This document shows, in pieces, positions 48,301 to 61,163 of a stretch of 64,000 bases of DNA. The stretch is taken from assembly GCF_910592395.1 (NCBI RefSeq), contig NC_088309.1, forward strand, positions 10,108,501-10,172,500, given 5' to 3'. The stretch's first letter is position 1; every line of letters begins with the position of its first letter. The notes below the pieces were generated by a model. It did not search any database and was not told where the DNA came from. It was given only the letters and a program-made list of their open reading frames with translations. The DNA comes from Lineus longissimus (Eukaryota; Nemertea; Pilidiophora; Heteronemertea; Lineidae). The position numbers and the translations under genes were made by a program.

Positions 48301-50341
48301 CTAGAAATAACAGATTTAGTGGAGGGTATAATTAATATCTTGAGTTAACTGCAAAACGTCTTCAAACATTTAACGTTACAAAACTTCAAACACGAAACAT
48401 AGGATTATCAACACAATGCAAACAGACAGAACTTGAATTCCCTTTTTCTACACTGCCATTACAAAAGCGCTACAGTAATACCCTATAAATCTGCAAGGGA
48501 CATAATAGAACTATATCTTAGTTCCTATGATCAAGTAAACCAATCCAAGTGAATGACTGACTATGAGGGAGCATAAATTATCTTCTTAATGTTTATCAAC
48601 TAATAAAAACTTCTTACCCTCATCATCGGAGTCTTCCTCATCATCTGAAGCCTCCTCATCTGTACTCATTTCCTCTTCACTCGCAAACATCCCCTCGGGT
48701 AGATCATTATCGTACCTGTCGTCACCCACAAGGTAACCTGTCAGGTGCACCACACCTGCAATCAAATCAGAAGACAATTGCTTGAAATTCTTCAAGGGTA
48801 TGATCATAAAAGGAGGAATTATGTTTTATTAACTACAGTGGAGCCTCTCTATTAAGGACACCATTGGGATCGACAGATGCTATCCTTAATTAAGAGGTGT
48901 CTTGATTACAGAGGTCAAATTCAATGGAAAAGACCAACTTGTTGACCAAATCCATTCACAAAGCAGGTGTACAAGTGGATCGCAACTTTTTTCTGTGTTT
49001 TTTTGCTCATTTCAGTGGGTCTCCACTCTCGAAGAGGCCAGGGAAGGCATCCATGTTTATCATCAGCAAGCCTTGTGTGTAGCTATCAAGAGCAAATATA
49101 AAACACATGCTTCTTTATTTCAAATTCTGCACACATTTGGCTGGAACTCTGTAGGACTGTTCTGAGACTTCACCTTGGCAATAAGACTGTCCTTACCTTT
49201 CCCACCATTCAAAAAGAAAATTACTTCTTCACCCTCAGTGAAATTCAAATCCAAGGGCTGCTGATGAAGCTTTCCAACCTCAAGAGTACACAATAGGAAT
49301 TCAGTTTTCTCATGCTGAAGCATCACCGACACAAAACGTTCTTCTTTTGGGACATCTGAAACGAGATATACCGTAAGGAAAGATTGGAAAGGGGCTATTC
49401 ACCTTAGGGACATAAACCTGATTTGTAATGCGTGGGAAAACCATTATACTTATGATCTTGAAACTTGCAGGTTAGGTATGATACTTTCGACTGAGACAAT
49501 TCATAACGGCATCATAAAATTTTTATTTTGAACTAATTATATTGTAAGTTATAACAATCTTTTTGCTCGCCATATGCACATGTCAGGTTCTGCCATGGCC
49601 CAGACAACTTAGTCTGCAGAAGTCCTAACACAAATCAAATCATCTGAGTTCTGTTCCTCACCTTTCTTCTTTGGAGGCTCCAGTGCAGCCATGGAGATGT
49701 GGAAACTGTTCTCCACCAGCTGGCTGTAACGTTTCCCACCATCGAGAGTTACACCTGAAAATCAAGACCATGCTGTATGAGGGCCAAAATCAGGAGTACA
49801 AAATGAGTTTGTTTCCTTCCTGGTTGGAACGGCCGGGGACAAGGCGCCCTGAAATATAGTTGCTCTCATACGAAATGTTTTCCTTGGAGCCGCCTTATAT
49901 TCATAAAGGAGGAGTTCATCGTCGATAAGACGGCACGGCAAGCAAGCACAGTCGCAATGTATGTCGTAAATCAAATAGGTTTTCTTTGTGACGAAAATGA
50001 CAGTTTAGGCAAATATCCTTTCTGAATAAACTGCAAAAGACGGTGTCAGAACAAGGCAGAAACACCTCAGAATCTTAAAAGCATGCTGACTATACTATAG
50101 CCTATAGTATAGGATTACATTGTTCATTTACACACAATGCACAGTGTGGGTAGTGCATTGCCCGGCCGGTCGGCGAGGAGCAATAATTTTATGCATAGAA
50201 AAAGTGCTGCAGAAACCCATCAGGCACATTATAATGAACTAAAATGGACTGCTTTACATAGGTATTGCTTTTTTTGATAAGATGAGATGATTAACGAAAT
50301 GATTCGGGAAAGCAGAACGTTGAAATCTTACCCCAAAACAT
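45363..50341 (-). CDS. Nuclear nucleoplasmin-like FKBP prolyl isomerase
   Basis: Related to insect FKBP39/FKBP46, yeast Fpr3/4 and plant FKBP53, which are nuclear or nucleolar histone chaperones with a C-terminal peptidyl-prolyl isomerase. Coding exons (minus): 50332-50341, 49662-49754, 49197-49355, 48618-48755, 48220-48300, 47810-47950, 47393-47484, 46739-47140, 46434-46538, 46082-46208, 45826-45874, 45363-45441. They total 1476 nt, 491 aa. The N-terminus MFWG plus GGKRYSQ starts a nucleoplasmin-like domain (about 1-92), followed by Asp/Glu tracts (110-240, including an eight-Asp run), then a basic exon (239-372) with six TPKS-type motifs and a Gln-rich end. The FKBP domain (about 385-491) keeps NYTG, FDSN, IKGWD, AYG and VFDVEL, so it should be active and bind FK506. 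The first coding exon is only 10 nt. Exon 8 starts with GTAAGT. Confidence 0.93.
46609..46700 (-). other. Acidic repeat in an FKBP intron, possible alternative end
   Basis: Within the intron after exon 8, a minus-strand frame reads MARRLTDDDD, SSEDNN, DDDDDYWTRL and a stop, echoing the acidic tracts of the gene. It may be GAT microsatellite decay or a cryptic terminal exon; no clear acceptor joins it in frame. Confidence 0.25.
47133..47150 (-). promoter_or_regulatory. Juxtaposed 3'/5' splice site (ratchet-like) at FKBP exon 8
   Basis: On the minus strand the acceptor is T-tract-cag followed directly by GTAAGT, so the first six bases of exon 8 form a full donor consensus. This is the arrangement of recursive-splice sites. 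Exon 8 is 402 nt and both neighbouring junctions are phase 0, so its removal would keep the frame. Confidence 0.5.
48835..48950 (+). mobile_element. ACAGTAGAACCTC-family MITE, truncated copy 6
   Basis: Starts acagtggagcctctctatta and continues through aaattcaatggaaaagacca, then loses similarity. It lies in the FKBP intron between exons 3 and 4. Confidence 0.65.
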
Positions 50342-52404
50342 GCTTTTGACTTCAGAAATTGCGACCATTTCAACACATGTACATTGCTTCCGGTTGACAT
50401 GCGCCTTGACGACCTGCAATTTGATTGGATGATATCGTGAAAATTTCAGCGCGAAATTTAAACGTGGCTTTGGCACGTGGCGATGGCAAAGGGGCCATCT
50501 CGAGAGTTGATTCCCAGATTTATTTAGGTTGTGGGGCACAAAGTCTCTGAATGGTTGAGCCTAGCTTTGCTAGTACCTGTTTGATTCTATCTCTTTGCTC
50601 CTCCTCTCCAAGTTACTATAGCAGCGACTCATCAATTCCGATAAGCATCAGGCTCCAAAGGAGTAGCAATGATAAAAGAGCTCTAGTTCCATCCTTACTG
50701 TTTTGTGAAATTGTCTCAGTGACAACAGAGAGCGTCATAGAATATAAGAGAGAGGGGCGTCTGGAATTTTTGTCATGGGAGTGTAGATATGGTGGGGTGG
50801 GGGATGGCCCCAGTAGCATGCTCTCAGATACCATCCTACAGATATATATCATATATATTCATCATGGTTGTGACATCCTCCTCATGCAGCAGCAACTTCA
50901 CACTCGAGCCTACATCAATGTCACACAATTTTTATCCCGCTTATGGGATGTGTCACTGTCTCAGTTGCTATGGTAATTAATCGTCACATAAGCATCAGCA
51001 TGCTATGGGCCTTGATCAATACAATGATCTGAGCAACCCAAACGAAATGAAATAAAAACAATATGTTTAGTGAAATATTTTGTTTTATCATGAAATATAC
51101 AAAAGTATTTTACAGGTATGCACGGTATTTAAAGGTTGCATAGAAAATATAATTATGATTATTTACAAGGCATGATTGGGAAATTTTTTAAATTATCCAA
51201 TTACGAACAAAATGAGGTATTTTATAATAATCAACAAACATCCCCCCAACCCAACAGGAATTAAAACAGGTTCATGCATTTCATTATCATATACAGTCAC
51301 TAAAAAATACCCGCCTCTGTAGAAAAGTTCATAAAAAGTTTACAGGACAATGACTTGAAGTCTTTATCCAATCCAACTTGACCCGCAATGCTTTGAGATC
51401 GCTAAATCACTTGTGGGGCTCTATAGTGTTGACACAAATGCTTGAGAGTCAGGAAGTATCCAATCCAAACAATTAAAATTTTACCACATCAACTTTTGTC
51501 GGAGTATCTGCTGACATTTTATACAGTTTAAAAAAACTTGCTATGTTCCACTTACGTAAATATCGAAGAAAATATCCCTCAAAAACTTTGTTTTTTCACC
51601 ATCTACCAAACCCAGTTTTTCACTGGTAAAATTAGTCTTGATGAATTCAGTACAGATAGCGAAACTAACCAAGAAGAGGAGCTGAATACACTCTTTACCG
51701 CTTCTCGAGTTTTAGAATTGATTATTTAATATCGCAGTCAATAAGCAAGATTCCTCTGAACGAATTGGCTTGCATCCAATTCAGCCTTCAGCACACTAGC
51801 TTGCATGCAGATTCCATGATGAAATCCCTCCTGTAGATGATTCAGGGAACAAACAATACAAACTCGATAATCAATATTATAACTTTAGCACCATGAATAC
51901 CTTATGCTATTTACAGATACATATTCTGATTATTGATTAGGTGAGCAATTAAAAAGTGTTTTACAATTTGTTGGTCTTCTAAAACTCGGGCGGTTTTATT
52001 TTTCCAACAAACTTTGTAGATTAGATTAGAGTGAAGCAACCTAGCTGTCCCTCTAGATGCACGCCTTACAACCTAACAGTTTTTTGTTTGCCATGATAAG
52101 TTTTCAAAATCGAAAGGATAGCAGAACCGACCTTGAATTTGTTTCACAATTATCTACTTAAAATGCGATAACTTTAAACCACGCAGTAGATTTTGCACAC
52201 AAATAAGGTTTGCAAAAATGAAAGTGTCCGCCGTTGAAAAAAGTACCAGGCACAAATTACAAGATGGCGAAAGATGTTTTCAATATCCCTTCCATAAAGT
52301 TTTTATGCTGAGCATAATAGTTCCGAATCCTGTCTTGAAAATGGCACCATCACTTGTAATGTCGGCGATAAATCCAATGTCCAACATGAAATTTACTATG
52401 ATAG
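50342..52404. other. FKBP 5' flank and 3' region of the TMEM221-like gene
   Basis: The FKBP promoter should lie just above 50341; there is a CACGTG E-box at 50475-50480. The half nearer 52404 is probably the 3' UTR of the TMEM221-like gene, with a minus-strand AATAAA (plus TTTATT, 51995-52000) about 405 nt past its stop. No other gene recognised; plus frames at 50551 and 51538 look random. Confidence 0.45.
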
Positions 52405-55273
52405 TCACACGAGCGTTGAGAGCTCACTCTGACTGATGACAGATGCACCATTTGCAGGTGTCGACTTTCCAGATTTCTCCTTCTCTTTCGACTCGAAAAC
52501 TGGAACATTTTCATTCGCCTTCCGTTTATTTTTAAACCAATAGAACAGTGCCTGCACGACGGCAACCGAACAGAACAGTAGTCCAATGGCCATGATGGCT
52601 GACGATATTATTGCTGGCGTAATCTTTAGTTCCATAAGTGAGTGAAGAATCACAGCTGAAAGATAGAATTGAAACATGCGTTATTTCAAATCATGCTGAT
52701 CGAACATGTCATCCTCGCATGATCCCCGCTGCAGACGACGTCAAGTTTTTAGCCTTGGTTGGTTACTTTAAAGGAGCACATCTTACAATCCGTGATTACC
52801 ATCACAGCCACCAAGAAGACCATGGGTACATTTTGTAGTACAGCCACTCTGTTGATTGGCAGATAGATTTATAATACATGTACTTAGAAGCTGCACCTAG
52901 TGCTTTACACTCAAATTTCCAGTCACTCACAAAGATCTATCTGGAACAGTGTAAATGTGGGTGTGGGAGGGGGGCGGTTGCGCTCCCTGCTTGGATCCAC
53001 CTTTGTCTTACCTGAGATATAGACTGGTATCGAGAGGAAGAATCCGGTTATTGCAAGAAATCGAGTGCTGGCACATTCTTTCAGATATTTGAAGGCCCTG
53101 CAGTGAAAAAATAAGTAGGTTACTTCAAATTTTCTACTTTATCGCAGCGCTTTTTGCAAGTCTAAGTAAAGTAGAACCTCTCTATTAGGACACAGACACC
53201 TCCGGATGGACAAGAACTGTCCTTAAAATAGAGAGATGTCCTGATTAAAGAGGTCAAATTGGAAACAACATGGAAACTACAAGTCAACCGACTTTTAGAC
53301 TTAGTCAAAACAACTTAGCTAAATGAGCCATGAAGTTCAAGCCAGTAAAGTAAAAGTCAAAACATATCAGTCTAACTATTTGTTATAGGCTGAGAAGTTT
53401 TGAACAGCAATGCTCGCCAAAGTCCCTTTTCATGAACTGGACTGCACCCTTAGTTTCACTTATTGACAGACCATCTTGTAGTAGATTTGGCTAGTCGGTA
53501 GCTACAGCATTGTGATCAAAGTGACTTGCTCAAGGTCACGCAGGGAAAAGGAACCCAGGGTCTTTGCGGTGTTTCCTGTAGGTGTTTCATGTCCAGAACA
53601 CCCTTTCAACCAATAAGTTCAAGTAGAACAGTTCGAATCAAACTAGATACCAAGCCAAATTTCATGGACGAGTTCATCGGGGGTATTTTTCCGACTATGA
53701 TCAAGAAAGCACTTTGTCATAGGGCATCCAGGCAAGGCAGAGCACAACAAGGAGAAACACTCAACATAATGACAAGACATGGACAAATATGTCCGATATT
53801 ATAGGTCTATGTCATTATAGGTCTATGTCGTAGAAGAGTCAAGTTTTATACAAAACCCCATGGTTTATGCTTACTAAAGAGATCATGAGTGCATGGCAAA
53901 GTTATACCCTGTAATTATTAGTGTAAAGTGTAATGTTCCAGAGAGTGAAAGAATAATCGGCACTTTCTGGCCTAGTTTCTCCCTTGAGGCCATGAAAGGC
54001 ACAGTGGGCAGATCTGAGCTCCCTGATACTCCTACACAGGGAAACAAAGCATTAAATTCATAGATTTTCTGGGTTAGGCATGGCAGTTTGCGACATCAAA
54101 GCAACACTGAGGTTTGTGATATCAAAGATGCACTTTGAAACTAAATGTTCTCCCATTTTTGATCATGTACATTTGGCTTTGTCTTGCTTAGTCAATAACA
54201 ACTCCTGCTACTCAGCCACCTTTCAAAAAGGATCTTAAAGGATGAACAAGTGTCCTTGATAGATAATTTTGGGCAGGAAGTTACAGCATTAATTCCTGTA
54301 CAGACGGCAGCTATTGGATACAAAACAGAAATTTGTCAATCCAACATCAGACTGACATCATTCTGACATCAAGCCACCTATGTCAGAAGCACGATGTCAA
54401 AATGACATCTGGGGCTGATGTTAACATGTAATCCTGAGCCAAAAAGATGAGATGCCTACAGTCCTGCACAAAGCAAAAGGTGTGGCTAATGTGACCAGTA
54501 CTGTAATACACTAAAACTGACCTTTCCTCTCCTTGTGGCACTTTCACTAGTTTTGCTGCGAAGTAACATTGCATGACGCACACCAACACACAGCTGAGAT
54601 TTATCATGAGAACGACACTCGCCAACGCTATTGCCACTTCGTGAAAACTTTCATAGAGGGAGCTGTTTAGTATGCCTCCGAGTGTTGAGGGATTGACCGA
54701 TCCTGTGGCAGTGTGGGAAAGCTTTAACAAAAGTTGTATTCCAAGGACTCCGAACACTAGAGCCAGAAGAGCAACTAGTCCTAGCGTCGCCAGTGAATTT
54801 TGTACTCCAAAGTCTTTTCCGTATAGCGTAATCCTCGACCCTGCTCTCGAAAGTAAGCTGGGTTTAGAGTTACTTAGACTTGGTTTCGACTGGCCCAGAG
54901 GAACCGGTTTGACGAATCCATTCATTTTGTGTGTTGGGGTCAAGGGTGAGATGGGCGAGGTCACCGCGAGTGGCGAGGTTGGCGTTCTTGGGATACTTCC
55001 ACCGAGAGTTGAACTGATAACGACACGATTAGGATGCGATAGACTCCCCGAGCTGAGGTCCTTACGGCTTGACGTACTGATGGCTGTACTGTTGTTACTA
55101 TTCAAAGTATGATCTTTGAAGTAGTAGGAATTGTCCCTGTCCAGATTGCTCAAAGGGCTCAAGGGGCTTCGATAAGCCTTTGCTCGGGTAGCGTTGTAGT
55201 CATTGTGGGTAAACACCGAGTCCCTATATGAGTCCCGATATGGGTAATCCTGAAAGGCATCGTTTTTATACAT
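52405..55273 (-). CDS. Four-pass membrane protein, TMEM221/Jiraiya-like
   Basis: Coding exons (minus): 54522-55273, 53012-53097, 52405-52655. They join in phase to 362 aa. The first 155 residues are hydrophilic and disordered, rich in Ser, Thr, Pro, Asn and Tyr, with many SP/TP sites (SPLSPLSNL, PRTPTSPLAV). Four membrane helices follow: about 159-185, 212-241, 264-289 and 294-319. Conserved-looking blocks are LVKVPQGEERAFKYLKEC and RFLAITGFFLSIPVYISA. The C-terminus is a short charged tail. The layout and the GFFLSIPVY region recall TMEM221 (Jiraiya), reported in Xenopus to dampen BMP signalling through the type II receptor. I judge this homology by memory of the family, so it is a probable but not certain name. 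A 5' UTR exon edge with acceptor lies at 55328. Confidence 0.7.
53168..53275 (+). mobile_element. ACAGTAGAACCTC-family MITE, truncated copy 7
   Basis: aagtagaacctctctattag, then gtccttaaaatagagagatg and gattaaagaggtcaaattgg; the right end is missing. It lies in the first intron of the TMEM221-like coding region, 70 nt from exon 2. Confidence 0.6.
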
Positions 55274-55328
55274 GGTGCCTCATGAAGGAACTCTATTCTC
55301 GTCCAAAAAGCTCACTGGGGGTACCCGC
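55274..55328 (-). other. 5' UTR exon part of the TMEM221-like gene
   Basis: Directly upstream of the ATG, a good acceptor (gcttttttacag) precedes 55328 on the minus strand. The promoter and first exon are therefore further upstream and were not located. Confidence 0.55.
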
Positions 55329-58300
55329 CTGTAAAAAAGCATAAAACGATCATTAGTGTTACCGATTTGGCTCGTTATACCCCCATGCCGCACTGGCATT
55401 CTCTCCGGTTCTCCCTCAGTGACCAGTGGACATTTTTAGCCCCCAAATCTCCATTCCATCTTTCCGGTACAATGCCCGCTTTTAAGTTATCGACCTGATC
55501 ATTGTTGAAAGGGTCTAAATATAAGGGAATGCTTTGAACCTGAAAGAGGTAGAGATGTGAGATTTAATGAGCTGGAAGATGAGAATGCGATTAATGAAAG
55601 GGATGGAGGGCAGCCACGTGATCTGGAGAGGAACCCTTGATGAGATTATCATTCAAAAACATCCAATTAGATCCAAGAGCTGAATGACCATCTAATGCAA
55701 AACACATCGAAGTGTCAAGTTTTTCAAATGCAGGCTGGCACGAAAGGTATCGAAAACAAGTTACAAACTCAAACAACAATAAGTCACGGGTTGTTTTGTC
55801 CAAGAAAGGCAATGAGTCGACCAAGCTGAAATGATTGAAGTGTCAAATCGCAATCAGATACGATACCAAAGGTATCAGGAGCACGTACACCCTTCGGGTC
55901 AACAGTTGTGAGTGCCACGATTGTCACGAACTGTCCAAGAAGTGCAAGAGCTGAGTGATAAATGACCGAACACCATGAAAAGATTGTGATGTCAAGTTGC
56001 AATGTCAGAAATGACAATCGAGAAGAATTCCTTGAACATAATAACAAGTGCAAACTACTAGATAATATAACATGCATTCATATAAGAATACTCTAGTTTC
56101 CCTGATCTAAGACCACTTCTGAATATTCTCGTATGCTAATACCATTCAAGATGTTCCAAAAAATTTGACAGACACAACAATGGCAACGCTAAGTTGTCCA
56201 ATGGTCAAGCTGTTATGTTCTGGTTCATCCTTCGCTTCGACTTTGTGGTCATTGATCAACCGGTCTTAGATCGGGGAATCTAGAGTATCTTTATTATCTG
56301 CGTGTTATGCCAGTCATGCGTGATTCAATTCTTCCACCTGAGTTCAGCAAACCTACACTGCATAACATATCGTATCAATAGGCAATATGTCATTCAATAT
56401 TTCATGGATGTATGGGTTGGCATTTTGACATAAGTATTGATATTTTGGCATTCCCTTCCTTCATTAACACTTTGAGTGCGGAAAACCGACATTTCAACCC
56501 CTTGATTGGTGACGATTCCTTCTTGTTTCAGCCAATGTAAAAAAAGCACCCTTCTCACCGTTTCCTTCTGAATGTTCCACATAATCTTCTACTTTGGAAA
56601 CACAAAATAATTTTAGCTAACACGTACCTAAAAATACCAATGGGTTTTGTTAGGCTTATTGAAGTCCTTAGAAAAACAGGTCACACTTAGGTTCAAACGA
56701 TAGTCCGCATTTAAAAGTTTTCCTTCTTGTAAATGCTAGAACACCAACACAAAAAGAATATTTGAACAAGAATTGGGTCTGGAGCGAAGGAATTTTAAAT
56801 ACCAGTTGCTTTGTAAAGGACTTGTCCAGAGTAATGGGAGAAAAAGCACCTCAATGTTACCAGTAGCATATTTCCAATACATTGGTTTCCATGATTTGGG
56901 GAATATAATTTGTTGTCGTGAAGAAAAACAAAAGCATCAATCGAAATTACTAATTAGCATGTTCCTGTGTTTCACTACCAATCAAGATAGATGTAAGACA
57001 TCCTGTGCGTATACACCAATATATTTAGCAAGAAAGTGATGGTGGGTGCACTCTCACTTTTTCAAACTGAAGGACCACTTTCAGACAACCCTTCCAAGCA
57101 CAACCTGGGTCCGATGACAGCTGTAATGACACTTGAAGTCGGGTCAACAGCCAACTGTAAGCACTTTTTTTTGTAGTAGGCAGCTGCAACTGCTGAGAGT
57201 CATCCACACTTAGAGCTGTGCAACTCTCGACCACCATGTAAAATATACTCAACATAGTTTCAATCACCATTCGGTGTCATGTCATGAACGAGCTAGATAC
57301 CCTTTTCACCCCTGAACCTTGACCTGCCTGTCCTGTCCCAAGGGCATATACAAATCACCAAGCAAGCTCCTGTGCAACCATACAATCGCTGTGACAAGTT
57401 TTCACAAATTTTGATTCAATGATTTTGTCAACATGTGCAATATAGCCAGTCAAATCTAGCGGTAATATTCCGCATAGTCCAAGAAGCCAGCTGGGTATCA
57501 TTGGCCTTTCATTACTTTCACAAGCACAATCAAGGAGTTGAAGACAAGTTCAGTTCATGTAGATGTACAACAGCCAAACTGTCAACCCAACTGGAGACAC
57601 TGTAATCTCGATAAAACTGGTGAACAAACAGTGGAAAACACTTCTCCATCTGTAGCTCAACTCGTTAACTGGAGAACAATCGATTGATTGATTAGGATGT
57701 TGTCCATCTGGATTGAACTGCTAAATTCGAAATCAATAATCTATGGATGTATGTTTCGTCCAAGTATCTAAACTGCCAAATTGGAGAACAAATAGTGGAA
57801 GGACGTTTCATCTGTTTGTAGCGAAACTGCTAAACCCCAACTCAAGTGACAGCAAATCACCTGGAGTAACATCAAGGCTTAGAACATCATCTAAAATTTT
57901 AAAAAATTGAAATTGAAATTGAAAATTGGGTTCTTACCAAATTCTAAAATGATACGAAAATATACTCCTTCTTTTTAACAAGCAAGTGAGAGTACTAGAA
58001 GTCTTTGGCATAGCAGGGACTCGGAAGCGAGAAGGGCTTAAAATGGTTAATTTACTTTTCTCTAAGGGTCCACACACCAACTCTTACTAGGGGGTATTTT
58101 CTTTGTCCAATCAAGGGTATAAGCGCTTAGAAAAGGAATCAAAAGTTGTTAAAGCTAATTGGACTATTTGGATACGTCAAAAGGCTGCATTCCTCGCCAT
58201 AGAGGGAGGTGTTTGCTGAAGAAAGGGCCTTAAGGGGAAGGGCCATTATCAGTCAGGGGATAAATGAACAACATAAGGGAAATGGGAGGAGAGAAGGGGT

Positions 58301-60985
58301 TATGCAGAGGTCTGATTTACATAAAACTGTTCTGAGCAGGATTAAGCAAAATTATTTTGGAATCAATAACTGATTTAGAATAAGACTCTTGATTTGGCCA
58401 TTATTTTTATACTTGCTATGGAAAAATTGCAAAAGTTTATGGATAATTCTTAGCAAATCTAATAACCTACCAACTGCACGGACAAGTCAGCTTCGCTCAT
58501 ATCAAATGCTGGGAGCTTAATGACCAATATACTATACAGCATAAACCTGCAGATTGCATTCCAAAGTTGAGACAATTTTTCTGTATAATCCTTTATATAA
58601 ATTAGTAAACAAACTTAAGCAAAGGAAACACCCTTCTGGAGTACACTGACAAGTTCTAGGGTTTGTTTTAAAAGGTATATCGGGAATAAACAAGCATTTT
58701 CACAAAGACAACATTCCAATGGTGTTGTTTCGACAATGATAACACACCATAATTTAAAAAGGTAACAAGTAAATTCAGTTCTTTGGGAACACTGAAAGGT
58801 GATTATTGCTAGACCAACATAATATCAGCACATGGTGCAGAGCTGCACCCAGTCTCACACCAGAAACAATAGAATTTTTCATTGTTTGTGCCAGTGGTTT
58901 TCCAGCCCAGCCAATCTATGAGTATTTCCTCCAAAGTTAGCTAAAACTATTTAAAGGACATCATGATTATGATAAGCGACATATCTCATGATGGGGGCAA
59001 ATGCATGGTACCTGTCAAATACATCATCTTGCATGTCTTGCCAGACCCTGGAAAAGCACGGCCCCCGAGGCCCAAGGCAAGGAAAGTGCATTCCTTCAGC
59101 CACGAATAACCAAATAACCGATTGAACAAGCTAAGAAGTGGTACTCCAAATATTTGACAATGAAATTCTACTATTTCTGGTTGAGAGCTTGAACTCAATG
59201 ACTGAGAGCACCATGAGAAATGACATGAATGATATGATTGGTAAATCAAATGCGAGAATTACATGTGTTGTGGGTCAAGAGAGAAAGTGCTTGCAAGAGA
59301 GGAAAACTTTTTAAAAAGGGATGATACTACATGTAGTTAAAATTCCCTAACTGCATGATCTGAACAACACATTTGATCAACAAATTTATGATGCATACTG
59401 CTATATTATATTGCCGGAGAGAGTATACCGGTATTAAAACGTTGTTGCAGGATGACATAACAATCAAGAGTACAGAATCTGAAATTACAGTTCACACTTT
59501 GGTTTAAGCATCTTACCATGTCACAGTTTCAATGTTCAGACGTGTCTGCCAATGTCAAGACTAAGGAGACCTAATAAAAAAACACACGACTGAACAAGAA
59601 CTTACCAAGTAGCCTTCAAGCTATGCTCTCAAACTGCTTCCATACAATGAGAACAATTATGCAATTAGTCAAATAATTAACTAATTGGCAACTTTAATTG
59701 GGCAGATGGCCCCCTGAGGGCAACGCATTATTTTTGTTAAAATGGGTCACTGCGATGTTTAGAAGCACACCACTTTCACAGAAAAAACATCCCAAGTCAA
59801 ACCAAAGGAAAAACAGTAATTTTAAAAGAAAGGTTGTGATTTTATAAACAGCCAAAGGGGGCCTAAATAGCCTCTTAAACCCAAGGGGCAAGCATTTGAA
59901 ATTAGATGATAGAACATACTTTTGCTCTATTTAAAAGGTGTTTGAAAGTGTCTCCAGGGCAAAAATTCCCGCATACCCTTCAGATCCTGGAACATTTTTA
60001 TGTGTTTCCCTGCATTTCCCGGGAGCATTGCAGCAATTTTCGCCCCAAAAGCACCCCTGTGGAACCCAGCCACTATTTAAATATTTATAATATTTCATCA
60101 ATTCAATAGATCCCTGACAGGCCGAAAACCGGCCTTAGTTTCATTGACATTGCTACAGCAGAGATGGCGCTATAGTAGTGTTGCTTGAGAATAGGTAGGC
60201 GGTGGGCGGTATGTTAGCGGCCTGATAGGGATAAAGACGAAAATGAGTGGCTGGATATTGGAATCTAATAAAGGGATAAATCCCAAGTGCAACCCTAGAA
60301 TAACATACATGATAAACACCCCATAAAATACTGAGACAATTTTATCTCGATCGTGCGCGGATCCACCAATGCATGCCAACTTTATACACTGTACATACAT
60401 GGAAGCAAGAAAGTAAACACGCTACGAAAAGGCGAAACAAAAGTTGTCAACTAAATATAGATTTACCTGATTGTAGGGAATGATTAAAAACAACGAAATC
60501 AAAATGATCAGGATATTTTATTTCCTCGAAAAGGTGGATAAAGAAAGGAATAACAGAGAAACTTGACAGCAGCGAAACTCCCTGCCTGTGCGGCTTTTTT
60601 CCCACAATGCAATGCAAAAGTTAAAGCGCGGGGCCATTTCAAAAGTGATGTATGTCATCACCTTCTTTCACACCTTGCATTAATTTTAAAAATTCTGGAA
60701 ACGTACACAAAATCTGACAATAGGTGCAGACACTGTTTTTAGAGTTTGGTATGGCGTTTGTCCGAATTGTCCCGAGGCTGAATTGTCCCCACCTTGTCTT
60801 CCTGGGGTGTCCCCGGGTCATCCCAAACAAGTCACAATCAGTGAAACTAGTCTTAGTTATCCCCTCGACCAAGTCACTATCAATGAAACCGGTCTTCAGG
60901 ACTCCTCTTATCTACCAAGACACAACAACTGTAGCATGTCTCCAAGCCATTACTGTGAACAGAACCAATGGCACAGCATCAAATT
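55329..60985. other. 5.6 kb without recognisable coding sequence
   Basis: No exon of a known family, tRNA or large repeat was found. It should contain the upstream exon(s) and promoter of the TMEM221-like gene. A GC-richer stretch near 60590-60640 (cccacaatgcaatgcaaaag, gcgcgggg) is the best promoter-like patch. Minus-strand frames such as 55591-55824 and 55784-56077 look random. Confidence 0.4.
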
Positions 60986-61163
60986 ACAGTAGAACCTCTC
61001 TATTAAGGACACCCTTGGGACTGACAAGTGCTGTCCTTAATAGAGAGGTATCCTGATCAGAGGTCAAATTGAATGGAACAACCAATTTGGGACCAAAACT
61101 AGTGTCCTTAATAGAGAGGTTGTCCTTAATAGAGAGGTGTCTGCTAAGGGAGGATCCACTGTA
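60986..61163 (+). mobile_element. ACAGTAGAACCTC-family MITE, copy 8
   Basis: Full-length, close to copies 3 and 4: acagtagaacctctctatta at the left and taagggaggatccactgta at the right, with ttgggaccaaaactagtgtc inside. Confidence 0.85.

Noticed and set aside
54672-55112. 146-codon plus-strand frame
   Set aside because: Antisense shadow of the TMEM221-like first coding exon.
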